Origin: Trichobilharzia regenti
Taxonomy: Eukaryota > Platyhelminthes > Trematoda > Strigeidida > Schistosomatidae
DNA length: 64,000 bases
Assembly: GCA_944472135.2 (NCBI GenBank)
Contig: CALYDD020000393.1
Span: 372,001-436,000 of the forward strand
Reading direction: 5' to 3'
The notes under the pieces were generated by a model. It did no database searches. It saw only the letters and a list, made by a program, of their open reading frames with translations, and was not told the origin of the DNA. Made by a program: the position numbers and the translations under genes. Of the stretch, positions 24,401 through 36,300 are shown piece after piece (the stretch's first letter is position 1; each line of letters starts with the position of its first letter).

Positions 24401-24470
24401 TATTCCTCTAGGAACTAAAGGATACAATAATTATTATTATTATTATTACTTCTACTATTCTTAACTACTC
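21440..24470 (+). mobile_element. RTE-clade (SR2-like) non-LTR retrotransposon, degenerate
   Basis: The APE endonuclease begins near 21,460 with RTWNVRTM and is cut by an in-frame stop at about 21,512. It continues in the open frame 21,573-22,226 with IQCYAPTN and MGDMNAKLG. A frame at 21,994-22,710 carries the DHYLVQG end of that domain and a Lys/Glu-rich linker. The RT follows in broken frames: KAAGPDGIPA near 22,915, FIDFEKAFDS near 23,300 and DFADDICLISHK (catalytic FADD) near 23,590. The C-terminal [11 protein letters not shown] and RRCAAEALYS end at 24,418. An ATT microsatellite tail closes the element at about 24,430-24,457. Sequence between the RVRQG-type block and FADD is shortened. 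The copy is nearly full length but inactive. The RTE assignment rests on motif order and the microsatellite tail. Confidence 0.85.
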
Positions 24471-24474
24471 CTCA

Positions 24475-25865
24475 GTCATGTTGTTTATTTTAACTGGCCT
24501 TTCGATTTTCATATATAAACTGATTTGACAAGTAAACAGGTAGTTAGAGTGTTCAAAATGTATTGCGCAAATAAATCATATTTTTGTGATGAAAGCTTTC
24601 TTCTGATAAGGCTATCACAAAAATGGAATTTATGAGTGTATATATGATCACTTTTACGGTTGCATTGCTTCTGATAAATGTCGTTTGCTTTTTTAATTTG
24701 AACGAAGTACTTTTGTGCAAATCCATGTTCTGGATCTTTAGTTTTATTCAGAGTACGAACCTAAGTTATTCAACAGATGACCCTAGATCGGAATCCATAA
24801 TTTAAATGGTTATAACCACCTCTTCTACTTGTATAACTGAAGGGATAGGGTACTGAATGGAAACTAAGGTTGGCATATGGCACAAAAATTAGGTCCTATT
24901 CAAGTCACGTACTGGCTTTAGTTACGTTACCGAATTAATCCAGAGTGTTGTCTTATCTGAGGGTAGATGAGGAATGTTATTAGTGTTTGATAACTAAGTC
25001 CTCGTTATGCCATGAGCAATATAAAGTGCTTAGGTAAGGTTTGAGAGATCGTTCTGTCACGTCAGTTGAACGTCATGATAAATTTCGCTACATATTTTAG
25101 GATAAATTGTACCTATTCCTGTGAATTTCTACTTGTAAATTAATACAACAAGCTTTTAATTCCTTTGAAATGAAGTAGAATATGTTTAACGTTAGAAGGA
25201 AGAGAAAAGAACTGTTGGCTTTGTGCACATCCTTGTTCCTGATTCCATACCAGAAAATACTATTCCTACTTTTGCTAATCTAGTGCAATCCAGAAACTAG
25301 ATATCAGTTAGGCACACCTACCTTATTAGAGATGTGAGACTGGCTTGTTATGCAGTCGTCGTTTTATATGCAGACCGAATAATCAACATGAGACTATGCA
25401 TCACATTTCATAAAGGTACAGGGGCAGACAAGAGGAATGTAACAAAACCAAGATAGACGGAAGGAAGAACAATCAGATGAAAATTAGTGAGGATATTTGG
25501 AATGTCACTATACCATTGTGCTTTGTTATGAGTCATGTTGCCTACTACCTCCTAACATGAATTTCTAGCATCCCGGAGACCCGAGGTATGCAATCTACAC
25601 CAGTTTATGTGATTTAAATCGACTTCATGGAATGGTTGTATGTTTTGATTCGACCACAATTAACACCTTTCCTGGCTTGTCTTATTTTAGGTAACATAGT
25701 TTGTTGATAATGGCAGTGGCTTTATGTGCGTGTCACATTCCCTAGCCATCTCAATCAACAGAACTTCTCAATCCCCCTAATTGACCTCACATCCTTAATT
25801 AACGCTAGGCGCTTTATTGAATCACAGGACGTAAGAAATTGGACGCATATACTTAAGACTAAGCA
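24475..25865. other. Non-coding, nothing recognised
   Basis: No exon or repeat protein found. The short open frames at 24,623-24,805 and 25,726-25,920 look like chance. Confidence 0.4.
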
Positions 25866-25867
25866 TG

Positions 25868-27790
25868 GTTTTTTTTTTTATTATTATTATATAAGCTTTA
25901 TTCCAAATCAGTACTTGTGATACAGAATGGAATTCTCAGCATTTTACTACAATATTGCATCCAGTTTTTTGTTTACATTAACAATAAATAAAGTTCTACA
26001 TAGTTTAAAGATTATCTCAACAACATATTAGTATGTCGGTAGCAAAGCCAAAATTAAAATGTTTGAAGGTGTTACAAAAGTAGATACTACTAGCATATTT
26101 ACTGGCGTAAGCGATAGCAAAATGGTCGAGATATACAGAGTGTAAAAGAACGAACAAGAATGTTTTAAGTAGAGTTTGCAAGGAAGAGAGAAACAAAACA
26201 GCACATAACAAAAATAAATACAGAATGAAGAGAGAGAAAACGTTGTACCTATAAATGATGTGAGTTGGAAAGACGAGATTCATTGGTTCTAGTGACTATT
26301 TAATAAGTTAAAGGTTTCATGCCTGATGCATTCTTTATCACACAGAACACGGGCTAGGTAGGGTATGGATGAGTTTTTGTACTTACTAGTGCGAGCATAT
26401 AGTTTCCTATATAGACTTCTTGTTTTCCCTGAAGAGATACATGGGGAGAGTTGTGAGTGTAGAGGGTGTTGTGAGTCAGATAAAATGGACTTCGCCCATT
26501 TTTCACATGAGTCCATGTGCCTGTCCACCAGAATGTTAACAAGCTGGCTAAGTGGCAAGCTGCTTACCCTGCTGACAACCTTTAACATCCTACGTAATAA
26601 GGTATAGTCTTTCTTCAATAGCCCAGGAAAGACTAAGGGGGAGCAATAGAGAATTATAGGCAGAATACGGGAGTTAACAAATTGTAGTAGTAAGGGTTGG
26701 GTTACACCAGAATGTCTTAACTTCTTGATGTAGAAGGTAAGACGGTATATTTTCTTGGAAATCGTCAAGATATGAGACGACCAGGAAAGATCAGAAGATA
26801 GAGTGACGCCTAGGTATTTAATTTCCGACTTAGTTTCTATTTCAGTGCCATCTATGTTGCACACCTCGTGAGCGCTAACCAGTTTGTTTAGGTCAGATTT
26901 ATGCCTAAAGGTGAAATTAACTGTTTGGCATTTGGAGGGGTTTAAGGTTAGACCGTTTTCCTTGGACCATTGGCTAATTTCTGATAAGAAGCCATTTAGT
27001 TTAGAGCAGTCATTTTGACATTTGACAGGTAAAGATACAGTCAGGTCATCAGCATATTTGACAAAGTTAATATCATTTGAAGACGGTAGGTCATGTAGGA
27101 AGAATGAAAAGAGAAGTGGGGAGAGTACAGCACCTTGGGGGACACCAGATTCAGTGAGCACAGCAGAGGAGGATTGACCTTTGTATACGGTGTACTGCAT
27201 TCTGTTTGAAAAGTAGGAATGCAACCACTTAGTGACCCAAGACTCGGTTTGTGTCGTGGAGAGCTTATTTAGCAAGAGACTTCTAGGTACAGAGTCGAAA
27301 GCAGAAGTGAAGTCAAGAAACGTGCAGCGGACATATTTGGCATCTTTGTCTAATGATGAGACAATACTGTTGTGTAAGACGGCTGCAGCGTCTAAAGTAC
27401 TCCTACCCTGTCTGTAGGCAAATTGTTTGGGGTCTTCGAAGCTTTTAAGGGAGGGTTCGAGTTTAAGAAGTATTAGTTTTTCCATGAGCTTTAGAAACGG
27501 GGAAGTGATGGCGATGGGTCTGAACTTTACGTTCTTGCTATTTCCAGGTTTAGGGACAGGGACTATTTTAATGTCTTTCCATGGAACAGGTACAACGTTT
27601 TCGGAGAAAGAAGCATTTAGTATATTAGTTAGAGGAGAACATAAAGCATCTGCACATTGTTTTAGGACATATGCAGGTATGCCATCAGGGCCAAGACTAT
27701 GTGAGGGCTTAAGAGTTTTAAGACATTTCAAAATATGGTTAGTTTCCTGGTATCTTCCATTTTGAATTGTAGTGTCATCTAGACGTATTG
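25868..27790 (-). mobile_element. CR1-clade retroelement, 5'-truncated (minus strand)
   Basis: The 3' end is at the left, where a run of T and (ATT)n with the complement of AATAAAGCTTATATAAT marks the tail. The right boundary is a truncation near 27,790, just upstream of the first RT block. The 3' UTR is about 420 bp. Two related minus-strand copies lie at 35.1-36.3 kb and 57.0-60.1 kb. Confidence 0.85.
26289..27731 (-). CDS. CR1-type reverse transcriptase (partial ORF2, 480 aa)
   Basis: An uninterrupted 480-aa frame starting inside ORF2. RT blocks in order: SLGPDGIPAYVLK (near residue 12), KFRPIAITSPFLK, FLDFTSAFDSVPR (first catalytic Asp), GVPQGAVLSPLLFSFFL and KYADDLTVSLP (catalytic YADD, about residue 225). 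The CR1 C-terminal region follows, with LYCSPLVFPGLLKKD and LARVLCDKE. The whole endonuclease half is missing, so this is a dead-on-arrival insertion. The remaining frame has no stop, which suggests a fairly recent insertion. The product would copy element RNA into the chromosome. Confidence 0.88.
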   Translation of the reverse strand: MKCLKTLKPSHSLGPDGIPAYVLKQCADALCSPLTNILNASFSENVVPVPWKDIKIVPVPKPGNSKNVKFRPIAITSPFLKLMEKLILLKLEPSLKSFEDPKQFAYRQGRSTLDAAAVLHNSIVSSLDKDAKYVRCTFLDFTSAFDSVPRSLLLNKLSTTQTESWVTKWLHSYFSNRMQYTVYKGQSSSAVLTESGVPQGAVLSPLLFSFFLHDLPSSNDINFVKYADDLTVSLPVKCQNDCSKLNGFLSEISQWSKENGLTLNPSKCQTVNFTFRHKSDLNKLVSAHEVCNIDGTEIETKSEIKYLGVTLSSDLSWSSHILTISKKIYRLTFYIKKLRHSGVTQPLLLQFVNSRILPIILYCSPLVFPGLLKKDYTLLRRMLKVVSRVSSLPLSQLVNILVDRHMDSCEKWAKSILSDSQHPLHSQLSPCISSGKTRSLYRKLYARTSKYKNSSIPYLARVLCDKECIRHETFNLLNSH

Positions 27791-29340
27791 TAGAACAAAG
27801 TAAACTACTGCGATGGAACTAAGTCCTCAGACCTATAACTGGATATTATGCTAGTAAAGATAACACAACTTGCTGAGTGTAACTTTCTTTCTCATATTGG
27901 AGATCAAGTCAACAACCAACCTGTCAGCACTGGCGCAATTTCCTGAATAGGTCAGCTCGTTCATCTCTTATCCGTAAAATGGGACCCTACAATATCACCT
28001 TAAGTTTGACGGGCGAATCGCATTTTAAACATTCGGACTCTTACTCAAGGTGTTTAGAAGGCCCTACATTTTGTTGTGTATTCACTACAGAGGATGATGT
28101 CATGTGTGTAATATGCAGGCGAAAAAGGAGATGAGTTGGACACACCCTGAACAGACATTCGAATTCACACTCCAGACCGTCGAGGCGAAGTCGAGTTGGA
28201 CACCTGAAGGTGACATGGAGAAAACTATATGAAGTGAAAATTGGGGCTAACAAGAATTCCTTAATGGAGTTAGAAATCATAGTGGAGAACAGAGTGAAAC
28301 GGATGTGTGCTTCTGCATCCTGTTAGGATAGAGAATAACTAATGGTAATATAATAAATGCTGATTGTCACCATCTTATCGCATTCTTCATGTGAAAAGTA
28401 GACACTGGTTGACCAGCTAGACCTGATAAAACAGAGTTTTCTGTCCTAGAGTTCAACACTAACATGACCACGAGGAAAGCAAATAGATTTCATGACACCC
28501 ATAGGTTGGTCCATAATGTTAACGCAATGATAGCTTAAGTGATGTCCCATACTTGGGTCTTTCCTACATGTCTCAGAAACAAAACATACATCCAAAGGTC
28601 TGGCAGAAATATACGGTTTTTCTCTAGTTTAATGTACATGATTAAGGGACAGTAGTTTTTTCATCTTACATACCCGTTTCGTGAGGAAAGTGCCATCCTG
28701 AAGGTGTCGATGTCCCTGCAAGTGATTTGCTGAGAATTATTCCTTGCAGTAAATTGAAACTAACGGTAAGCATGGCTATCTTACATACTGTGTGTGCTTG
28801 TCTTCTGAAACTGCAAACCAAATGATTAGCTGAGAATCCAAGATTTCTGAAACTTATTTATTGATTCCCGAGATATATTTTCTGATTACTTTGACATACG
28901 ATGGTTTTGTAAGAGCTATTACGGCTTAGGGTAGACCTCAATTCTAAACACTTACAAAACTTCTTCACCGTTTTATGACCTTAGCTGTACTCTGCTTAAC
29001 GTGCAAATACTGACGAACAGAATCAAGGTAAAAGACTTGAAATGACATGTGTATCTGGGACAGTTATATTTTACACAAACGAAATATGAAATTTGATAAA
29101 GAAAGAGGTTGTACAACTCATCTGCTGACGTCACTGGTGGGAGCCTCGGAGAGTGTGCTGAATGAATGCACAACAAGAGAGCGAACGGTTCACAAAATCA
29201 ATGAATTGCAGGAGAGCATAAACCCGAAGGAATAAAGTACAGTCTGTGAAAATAAATTGAGCGGATTACTATGTACAGCATAGAAGTGACGCATTTATGC
29301 GCAAAAATATATATCGGTCAATTCAACTATACAGTGGAAG
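27791..29340. other. Non-coding, nothing recognised
   Basis: No exon or transposon protein found on either strand. Scattered frames under 80 codons have no familiar motifs. Confidence 0.4.
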
Positions 29341-29460
29341 TTTCTTTTTTTATAATTATTTTTAGACTTTTTTAAATTTTTAAATTTTTTATTTCTTATT
29401 TTTTACATTTTTTCTTTACTTTTTACTTTTTTTTAAATTTTTTAAATAATTTTTTTTTCT
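29341..29460. repeat. T-rich low-complexity tract
   Basis: About 120 bp made almost entirely of T with some A and rare C or G, built from irregular T4-T9 runs. It might be an A-rich retroelement tail on the opposite strand, but no element is attached. Confidence 0.75.
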
Positions 29461-29754
29461 GAAGGAATTGTGCAGCGAAAAATAATATACTGCTCGTAAT
29501 TCCTCAATTGGTGTGACTTACGAGATGACATTAGAGGCCAACAGGTCTAGCAAGTAGTTTGAGGTGAAATGGATGAAAAATTAGGATAAAACTGCTGCGG
29601 ATTCTCTGTAACGAGAGAGAAAGATCAAAAGGATTAGTACTGGGAAAAACGACTACTCCCATAAACGGAACCAAATAGAGTGAATATAGTAAAATCGAAT
29701 TACAAATTGTGACTAGGAATAAAAACCACTAAGTAGCACTACCTATGGAGTAGT

Positions 29755-31195
29755 TCAGTGAAGAAATTCAGTGAACCTCTTGGGCCAGTGAACACGTCGA
29801 CCAGCACGTGTGACAGGGGTCTTACTGGTGACGGTAGGAGAACCATCATTCGTCACTGGAGGTGAGGTAGTTGGGTCTGGGCGAGGACTAGGTTCGGTGG
29901 GGGTATTTGAATGAGCCGGCTGGGAAGGTGAAGGTTCTTCAATATATGCCGCTTTAAGCCTGTCTATGCTTACAGTGTCTGGGCAGCCGCATCGGTCAAT
30001 AACGAAAAATTTATCTTTCCGACTGAGTACCTTAAAAGGCCCGTCATATGGTGGTTGTAAGGGCTTTCGTACGGCGTCGTGACGCACGAAAACATGCGTA
30101 AACTCATCAAGTAGTGGATCGACATGAACCTTCCGGTTTTGAGTGCGTATGGAAATGGGTCGGATGCGCTGCATCAAACTTTTAAGACTGTGGGCATAAC
30201 AGGTAATATCAGGGAATTTCGGCTCGAAAGCTTGAGGAGCGATAAGCTTACCTGGTAAACGAAGAGTAGTACCGTACACCAATTCCGCTGGGGAGCACTG
30301 CAGATCCCCTTTTAGCGTAGCACCGATGCTTAGTAGGACCAATGGCAGCGAATCTCTCCACCTACTGTTGTCTACTGCCGTTAACGCGGCTTCCAGTTGA
30401 CGGTGGAAACGTTCTACTAGCCCATTTGCCGCGGGGTGATACGCGGCTGTTCGAATGCGTTTGCATCCCAGCAGCTCTAACAGTTTCTTGAAGCTTGCGG
30501 ATTCGAATTGTTGCCCACGGTCGGTAGTGACAGTTGCGGGACATCCAAAATGGGCAACTCAGCCTTCCATGAAGGCACGGCAGACGGTTTGAGCCATTAC
30601 ATCTGGTATCGGAATGGCTTCCGGCCAACATGTGAAACGATCCACACATGTGAGCAAATACGAGCAGCCGTTTGACGAGGGCAGGGGCCCTACTATATCT
30701 GTCTGTCTATCCAGGTGTATATGATGGAACCGAGCATCTGGGGTCGCAAACGTCCCCAACAGTGTGATGTTATGCTTGGTAACTTTAGCACGTTGGCATT
30801 GCACACAAGTACGTGTCCACTGACGCATATCACGGTTGATACCGGGCCAAACAAAATCTGGCCGATATCAACTTGTCCGTTGCTCGTATGCCAGGATGGA
30901 AGAGGTTGTGGAGGGACTCAAACACGGTGCGGCGTAAAGATCTGGGGACAATCGATCGAGGGGCGCCCGCTGACATATCGCAAAGTATAGTTGTTTCACT
31001 GTTTAGCAGGGGGACACGTTCTATCTTCAGTGAGGTTTTATTTGACAGGTGTTCCAAGTTCAAATCCTTCAGTTGGAGTTCAGCCATTTTATTAAAATCG
31101 ATGGTTGGTGGCGCCGACGTAACGCATACGCGAGACAAACCGTCTGCTACCGGGTTATCAGCGCCACTACACTCAGTCATTTCAAAGATGATCTA
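29755..31195 (-). mobile_element. Ty3/Gypsy LTR element fragment: integrase end of pol
   Basis: On the minus strand from about 31,195: GADNPVADGLSR (end of RNase H), then the HHCC zinc finger of integrase (LHNLFHPGIRATDK then CVQCQRAKVTKH). The core follows with HIHLDRQTDIVGPLP, TTDRGQQFES and NGLVERFHRQLE, which hold the D, D and E. The C-terminal region comes next (QPPYDGPFKVLSRKDKFF, a Pro/Thr-rich stretch, then TRAGRRVHWPKRF). Frames change between 30,650 and 30,340. The stop is at about 29,755. This C-terminal signature is typical of trematode CsRn1-like Gypsy elements. The RT is absent on this strand, and I found no LTR. Confidence 0.85.
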
Positions 31196-31314
31196 TAGGG
31201 AAATCATACCATGCGCAATAGATGCACCCGTCCAGGTGACCGTAGATTAAAGTACTTTGAGATCAATTAATATTTATGACACTATTCTCCAACATACTTC
31301 TATCTCTATCGACA

Positions 31315-32500
31315 TTTAAACAATGTCACAGTTCCGGACCGTTACCCGATTCCCCACCTTCATGATTTCTCCCTGACATTACATGGAAAAACCATTTTTT
31401 CTAAAGTAGACTTGATCAGGGCCTATCACCAAATACCAGTTGCCACAGAGGATATCGAAAAAACGGCCATCATCACACCTTTCGGTTTGTTCGAATCTCT
31501 GCGCGTGCCATTTGGTCTAAAGAACGCCTCACAATCCTTCCAACGCTTCATGGATCAGGTCACACAAGGTTTGGACTTTGTATTTGTATACATCGATGAC
31601 GTTTTAATTGCTAGCTCGTCGCCTGAAGAACATAGTGATCAGCTCACCATCTAATTTTAGCGATTTGACCGATATGGAGTCGTCATTAACCCCAAAAGTG
31701 CATATTCGGTGTCTCCTCTATACAGTTTCTGGGACACCGCATAACCGCCAATGGTATTAGAACTAAGGAGAAAAAGGTAGAAACTATTAAGAACTTTTCC
31801 GAACCAGATTCCGTAAAGAAACTTAGACGTTTTCTCGGGATGTTCAGTTTCTATCGACGTTTTATTCCATCGTGTGCCTCCATAGCTCAGCCACTGACCG
31901 ACCTACTTAGATGCGATCCGAAGAAATTTCAGTGGTCTGAAGAAGCAAAAGCAGCATTTAATAATGCAAAAGATGCTTTATCCAACGTTGTAATGTTGTC
32001 TCACATCAACCCAGAAGCCTCACTCATCCTATGTACAGACGAATCGCAGGTAGCTGTGGGAGCAGTCTTACAACAGAAGTTCAACAATGACATCCCTCCA
32101 CTTGCTTTCTTCTCCAAGAAGTTGGAACCTGCGCAAACTCGTTACAGCACTTTTAGCAGAGAACTGTTAGCTATCTATCTAGCAGTGAAACATTTCAGCT
32201 TCTTAGTACAAGGTCGACATTTTACTATCTTAACCGACCATAAGCCTCTTTGTTATGCTTTTAACACTTCGTTGGACAGACACTCCGAGAGAAGCCAGGC
32301 AACTGGATTACATATCACAATTCTCAGACATCCAGTTTATCAAAGGAGATACCAATGTCATAGTCGATTCTTTGTCTCGATGTGATGTTAATCAGCTTAT
32401 ATCTTCGATAGACATTAGCTTAGACAATATAGCCAAGTTGCAGGAAAATGACGCCGAACTTCATACTTGTAGACGAAAGTCCTCCCTACAGTTGCAGGAT
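31315..32500 (+). mobile_element. Ty3/Gypsy LTR element fragment: RT and RNase H
   Basis: On the plus strand: [26 protein letters not shown] (first catalytic Asp), [16 protein letters not shown] and [12 protein letters not shown] (catalytic YIDD) lie in the open frame around 31,412-31,654. A frameshift follows near 31,650. The frame at 31,840-32,385 continues with MFSFYRRFIP and the RNase H segments LCTDESQVAVGAVLQQ, FSRELLAIYLAV and ILTDHKPLCY. Another frame ends with GDTNVIVDSLSR near 32,380. No integrase follows. It points away from the integrase fragment just to its left. Confidence 0.87.
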
Positions 32501-32597
32501 ATACCTATTCCTCTGTCTGATACAACTATCGTCTTCGCTATTATCATTATTATTATCATTAGTAATATCGACATTTTTGTTTTCGTTTTTACTTCAG

Positions 32598-32938
32598 TTG
32601 GGAAAGATCACTACTCTTGAAGAACAGTTGTCTGCTCATCTGTCAAAGTGTACACCTTCTTCACCGTGTACACAACGATCTATAGGCTGTCAGATATCGC
32701 CAAAATCGAAACCTTCAGTTACTCTGTCATCAAGTCGAAAGCATTCAGTCACTTTATCGCCTGACATGAATGATGTCTCTTCTTCTTCTTCTTCAAGAAG
32801 TAGTGTCAGCAAATCCTTTAATGGCACAATACAATGTCTTCAAACAGCGTCCAATTCAGTGGACAAGGATACACCAAAAATTTCTAACAAAATGGAGATT
32901 AATAAATGTCAGGCTGTCAACTCGCTTTCCTCTCAAAG
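32598..32938 (+). CDS. Possible orphan host exon (Ser-rich protein)
   Basis: A 341-bp open stretch is bounded by a good acceptor (TTTTTACTTCAG before TTGGGA) and a donor (CTCAAAG|GTAATAAT), phase 0 in and phase 2 out. It encodes a short zipper-like start (LGKITTLEEQLSAHL), then Ser-rich sequence with repeated SVTLS and a run of serines. No mobile-element motif is present. No partner exons were found in the window, so the gene may extend through long introns beyond it. It could also be chance. Confidence 0.4.
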
Positions 32939-32939
32939 G

Positions 32940-33340
32940 TAATAATCATCTCTTCATAGTTTTGTTTTAAATTTGTTCCTTTTTTTAAAAAAGGTTTTAT
33001 TTTCTGCTAGATATCCCAACAGTGTGTCTGTGTTAAGGTTGGGATAGGTGGTAGCCTTACTGTCAACCTTCTCTCTTTATTCTGGCCTTACCATTGGCTA
33101 GTTAATTAATTATAGACGAGGTTTAGGAGTGTGTTTGAGGTGGGAGTCGAATCCGTACCGTCTGTTTGTGTGGTTGGCGAACATTTCATTGAACTATCGG
33201 GTGCCTGGTTTGACTAGATTAGTCCTCTGACTACTCACTGTGTATTGTCTATTATTTGTTATGTACGGAAGTTTGAGAGTATACTTATTTTGCAAATTGG
33301 AATGTACGTCTGTGTCTAAACTTGATGCACCGCTGCTGCC
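32940..33340. other. Non-coding, nothing recognised
   Basis: No exon or repeat assigned between the possible exon and a CR1 fragment. Confidence 0.4.
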
Positions 33341-33344
33341 TTAT

Positions 33345-33615
33345 GTACAGGTTGAATTCTGTTTATAACCAGAAGTTTATATCTTGTAAAAATGCTTTTC
33401 ATATATGGAAACTTTTCAAAGAAATTACTAGTGGTAAGCAAATGAATAGTATTCCTTATTCATTTGATGTGTATACACTAAACAAGTCTTTCACACATCC
33501 TCCCACAAATGCCAAACTTTCTAGTGTTACAAGAGTTAATGAAACCTACTTCCCTGGTTTTAATACAAATGATGTTCTAAAATGTCTCCAGTCGCTGAAC
33601 CTTTCTTGTAGCTTA
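33345..33615 (+). mobile_element. CR1-clade fragment (endonuclease-RT linker only)
   Basis: The frame reads VYNQKFISCKNAFHIWKLFK, TSGKQMNS and NTNDVLKCLQSLN. This matches the linker of the minus-strand CR1 at 58.6-60.2 kb (LYNQKFLSCKSPSNMWKLLK, TGGKQMLN, NTNDVLKCLQSLK). It stops abruptly near 33,615, just before the GPDG block of the RT. Confidence 0.8.
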
Positions 33616-35040
33616 GCTCCACCGACGCCCCGTGCTTCTCGCAACGGCTCAATTACTGCAAACCAAATCCTGGGTTCTGCGAAACCGTACTGCGGTAAAC
33701 AGAAATCAGTGATGGCATTTATTGTGGCATTTGTCGCGGTACTAGTTGTCTGCTCGGTTGAGGTACCAGACTGACGTGACGACATTATAGATATGAGAAT
33801 GTTAGTGCAAAATAGGACACAAATATAAGACCACACACAAAATCACAATGAATATACAAAATGGTTAAAATAAGTATATAGGTACGTGAAAATAATCCGT
33901 GTCCTAAACGGGATCACTAATTTTGAGGTGGACCTTAGAGTCTGTTATAACAGACTAAGCTATAGCTTAGTATCCCAAATTTAAATAGGAAATTAAATTC
34001 CAAATCAGTTAAGTTACTGGTAGAATATAATAAAGTTTTGTTACCTGTGTATTTACAAGGTCCAAAATCCACAATTAACGTAATAGACTCCAGAGGTATT
34101 GCGAAGAGACTGCTCCAATAGTAATTCTCCAATGTTGATGTTACCAGGGGTAGACCAAAGCACGTAGGAAGAAACTACGGTGCTCCTGCAAAATTTGAGA
34201 TAGAAAGCAGGTGGTTAGAATTGATCGATGGCAGTTGAGATGGTGGAGAAGACAGAGAGCCGAAGGCAGAACTATATTTCCATTCAAAACACGATGTAAA
34301 GCCCAATGTACAGAGATAATGATTAAAACAAAGTAATCTACAATTTGTTCATTTCTTCCATAGTAGTGAAAATTGAAAACGTTTATTTTTGAGGACTCCA
34401 CATATATATAAAAACAACAACAAAACCAAAAAGAAACACAAAAATAACAAAAAAATGCAAATGAAAATACCAAGTAGAAAGGAAGATAAACACCAACAAT
34501 GAAAAATATTTCAGTATTTGGTGGTCGAAGCTAGGATATATGTATGCGTGGTGAACAGCAACAGCTATAATCCTACGAAAAGTTAAGAAATGATATTAAG
34601 AATGTTTATCGCATGATCAGTTAATTTGATTGAACTACACTTAACAATCATAAAATGAACATTTCAGGCTTTTTTTATAGTCAGCACTAATGCAGTGTTT
34701 GTTGTGGTAGTGTGAGTAATCATGCATAATACAAAGTTTTAGGATGGTGATAACGGCGTTCACAAACACGATTGTCAGTTTCAATATTGCCGAACAAAAA
34801 AACAATCACAAAAACTAATATCACATGAAGGCTGTTGGCAGGATAATTTTGTAATACTCATAGTGCTAATATAGTCGGGACCAGTAGATAAACAAAGGAA
34901 GGAATAGAATACTGAATAAAAAAGTAAGCCAATCATAATAATTTTAGGTAGCTAAGTATGTTTAAGAAGGTTGCTCACCATAGAATACAAATAGGAGAGA
35001 ATATGGGAGAAATAAAAGGGCCAAAATTATGTTATTAACA
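33616..35040. other. Non-coding, nothing recognised
   Basis: No exon or transposon protein found. A GC-richer patch at about 33,616-33,775 directly abuts the CR1 fragment and may be the end of another element. Confidence 0.35.
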
Positions 35041-35069
35041 ACAAAGCAAGTCATAGGTTTCGCGCTTAA

Positions 35070-36300
35070 CATTGTCTCGGTCACTTAGAACACGGGCTAG
35101 CCAAATATGGTATCGTTGAGTTTCTATACTTGGTTGTACGAGCATATATTATTTTATACTGGTTTCTGGTTCTACCTGATGAGATGCAAAGAGAGAGTTG
35201 GGAATAGAGGGGGTGTTGGGGGTCGGAGAGTATGGTTTTTGACCATTTTTCGCATGTATTCAGATGCTTATCTACTAACGTAGTGACGAGCTGACTGAGT
35301 TTTACACCACTAGTCCTACTAACTACCTTCAACATCCTTCTCAGGATGGTATAGTCCTTTTTCAGTAACCCAGGGAAGACTAACAGGGAACAGTAAAGTA
35401 GAATAGGTAGGATACGAGAGTTGACAAATTGTGAAAGCAGAGGTTGAGTGACCCCAGTTAGTCTGAGTTTCTTAATGTTGTAGGTTAGACGAAACACTTT
35501 TTTAGAAATGGTTTGGATATGAGATGACCATGTAAGGTCGGAAGATAGAACCAATCCGAGGTATTTTGCATTAGACTTAGTTTCAGTTTTAGTCCCGTCA
35601 ATGCTACAGGCTTCATGAGTGCTTACTAGTGTTCGTAAATCTCGTTTGTGCCTAAAGGAGAAGTCAATAGTCTGTAATTTTGAGGGATTCAACATGAGGC
35701 CATTTAGTTTAGACCACCGACTGATGTCAGACAGGAAGCTACTCGATTTGAAGCAGTCTGACTGAGACTTGATGGGAAGCGAAACAGTCAGATCATCTGC
35801 ATATTTGACGAAGTTAATTTCGTCTCAGAGAGGTAAGTCATGTGAGAAGAAGAAAAAAGAAACTGCGAGAGAACAGCACCCTGAGGAACACCAGCTTCAG
35901 TAAGCAAAGGAGAGGAAGCTACACCATTATATACCGTGTACTGAATTCTATTGGAGAACTAAGAGTGCAGCCAGGACTCAGTTTGTGTAAGGCTAAGCTT
36001 GTTTAACAAAAGGCCTCTAGGTACAGAGTCGAAAGCAGATGTGTAATCAAGGAACGTACAACGGATATACTTGGCCCCCTTTTGTCTAAGGAGGACACAA
36101 TGTTGTGATGAAACACATCAGGGTCTAAAGTACTTCTACCCTGATTTCAGGCAAACTGCTTTGGATTATTTGAGAAGCTTCAGGAGCCAACAAGTTTTTG
36201 TAACAATAATTTCTCCATTCGTTTCGAAAAACGAGAGGTAATAGCAAAAGGTCTAAACTTAACACCATTTCCAGAACCAGACTTCGGCACAGGTACGTTA
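35070..36300 (-). mobile_element. CR1-clade retroelement, degenerate RT part (minus strand)
   Basis: The open frame 35,695-35,081 covers the CR1 C-terminal region: SNAKYLGLVLSSDLTWSSH, LYCSLLVFPGLLKKD and LVTTLVDKHLNTCEKW. To its right, broken frames to about 36,300 carry the YADD region (complement near 35,795-35,815), SAFDSVPR-like sequence and GPNVKFRP-like remnants. Several stops and shifts separate them. It is closely related to the copies at 26.3-27.7 and 57.3-60.2 kb but older. The 3' tail is not clearly seen. Confidence 0.8.

Noticed and set aside
24623..24805. 60-codon hydrophobic frame as a small membrane protein
   Set aside because: No supporting motif, splice signal or context beyond chance length.
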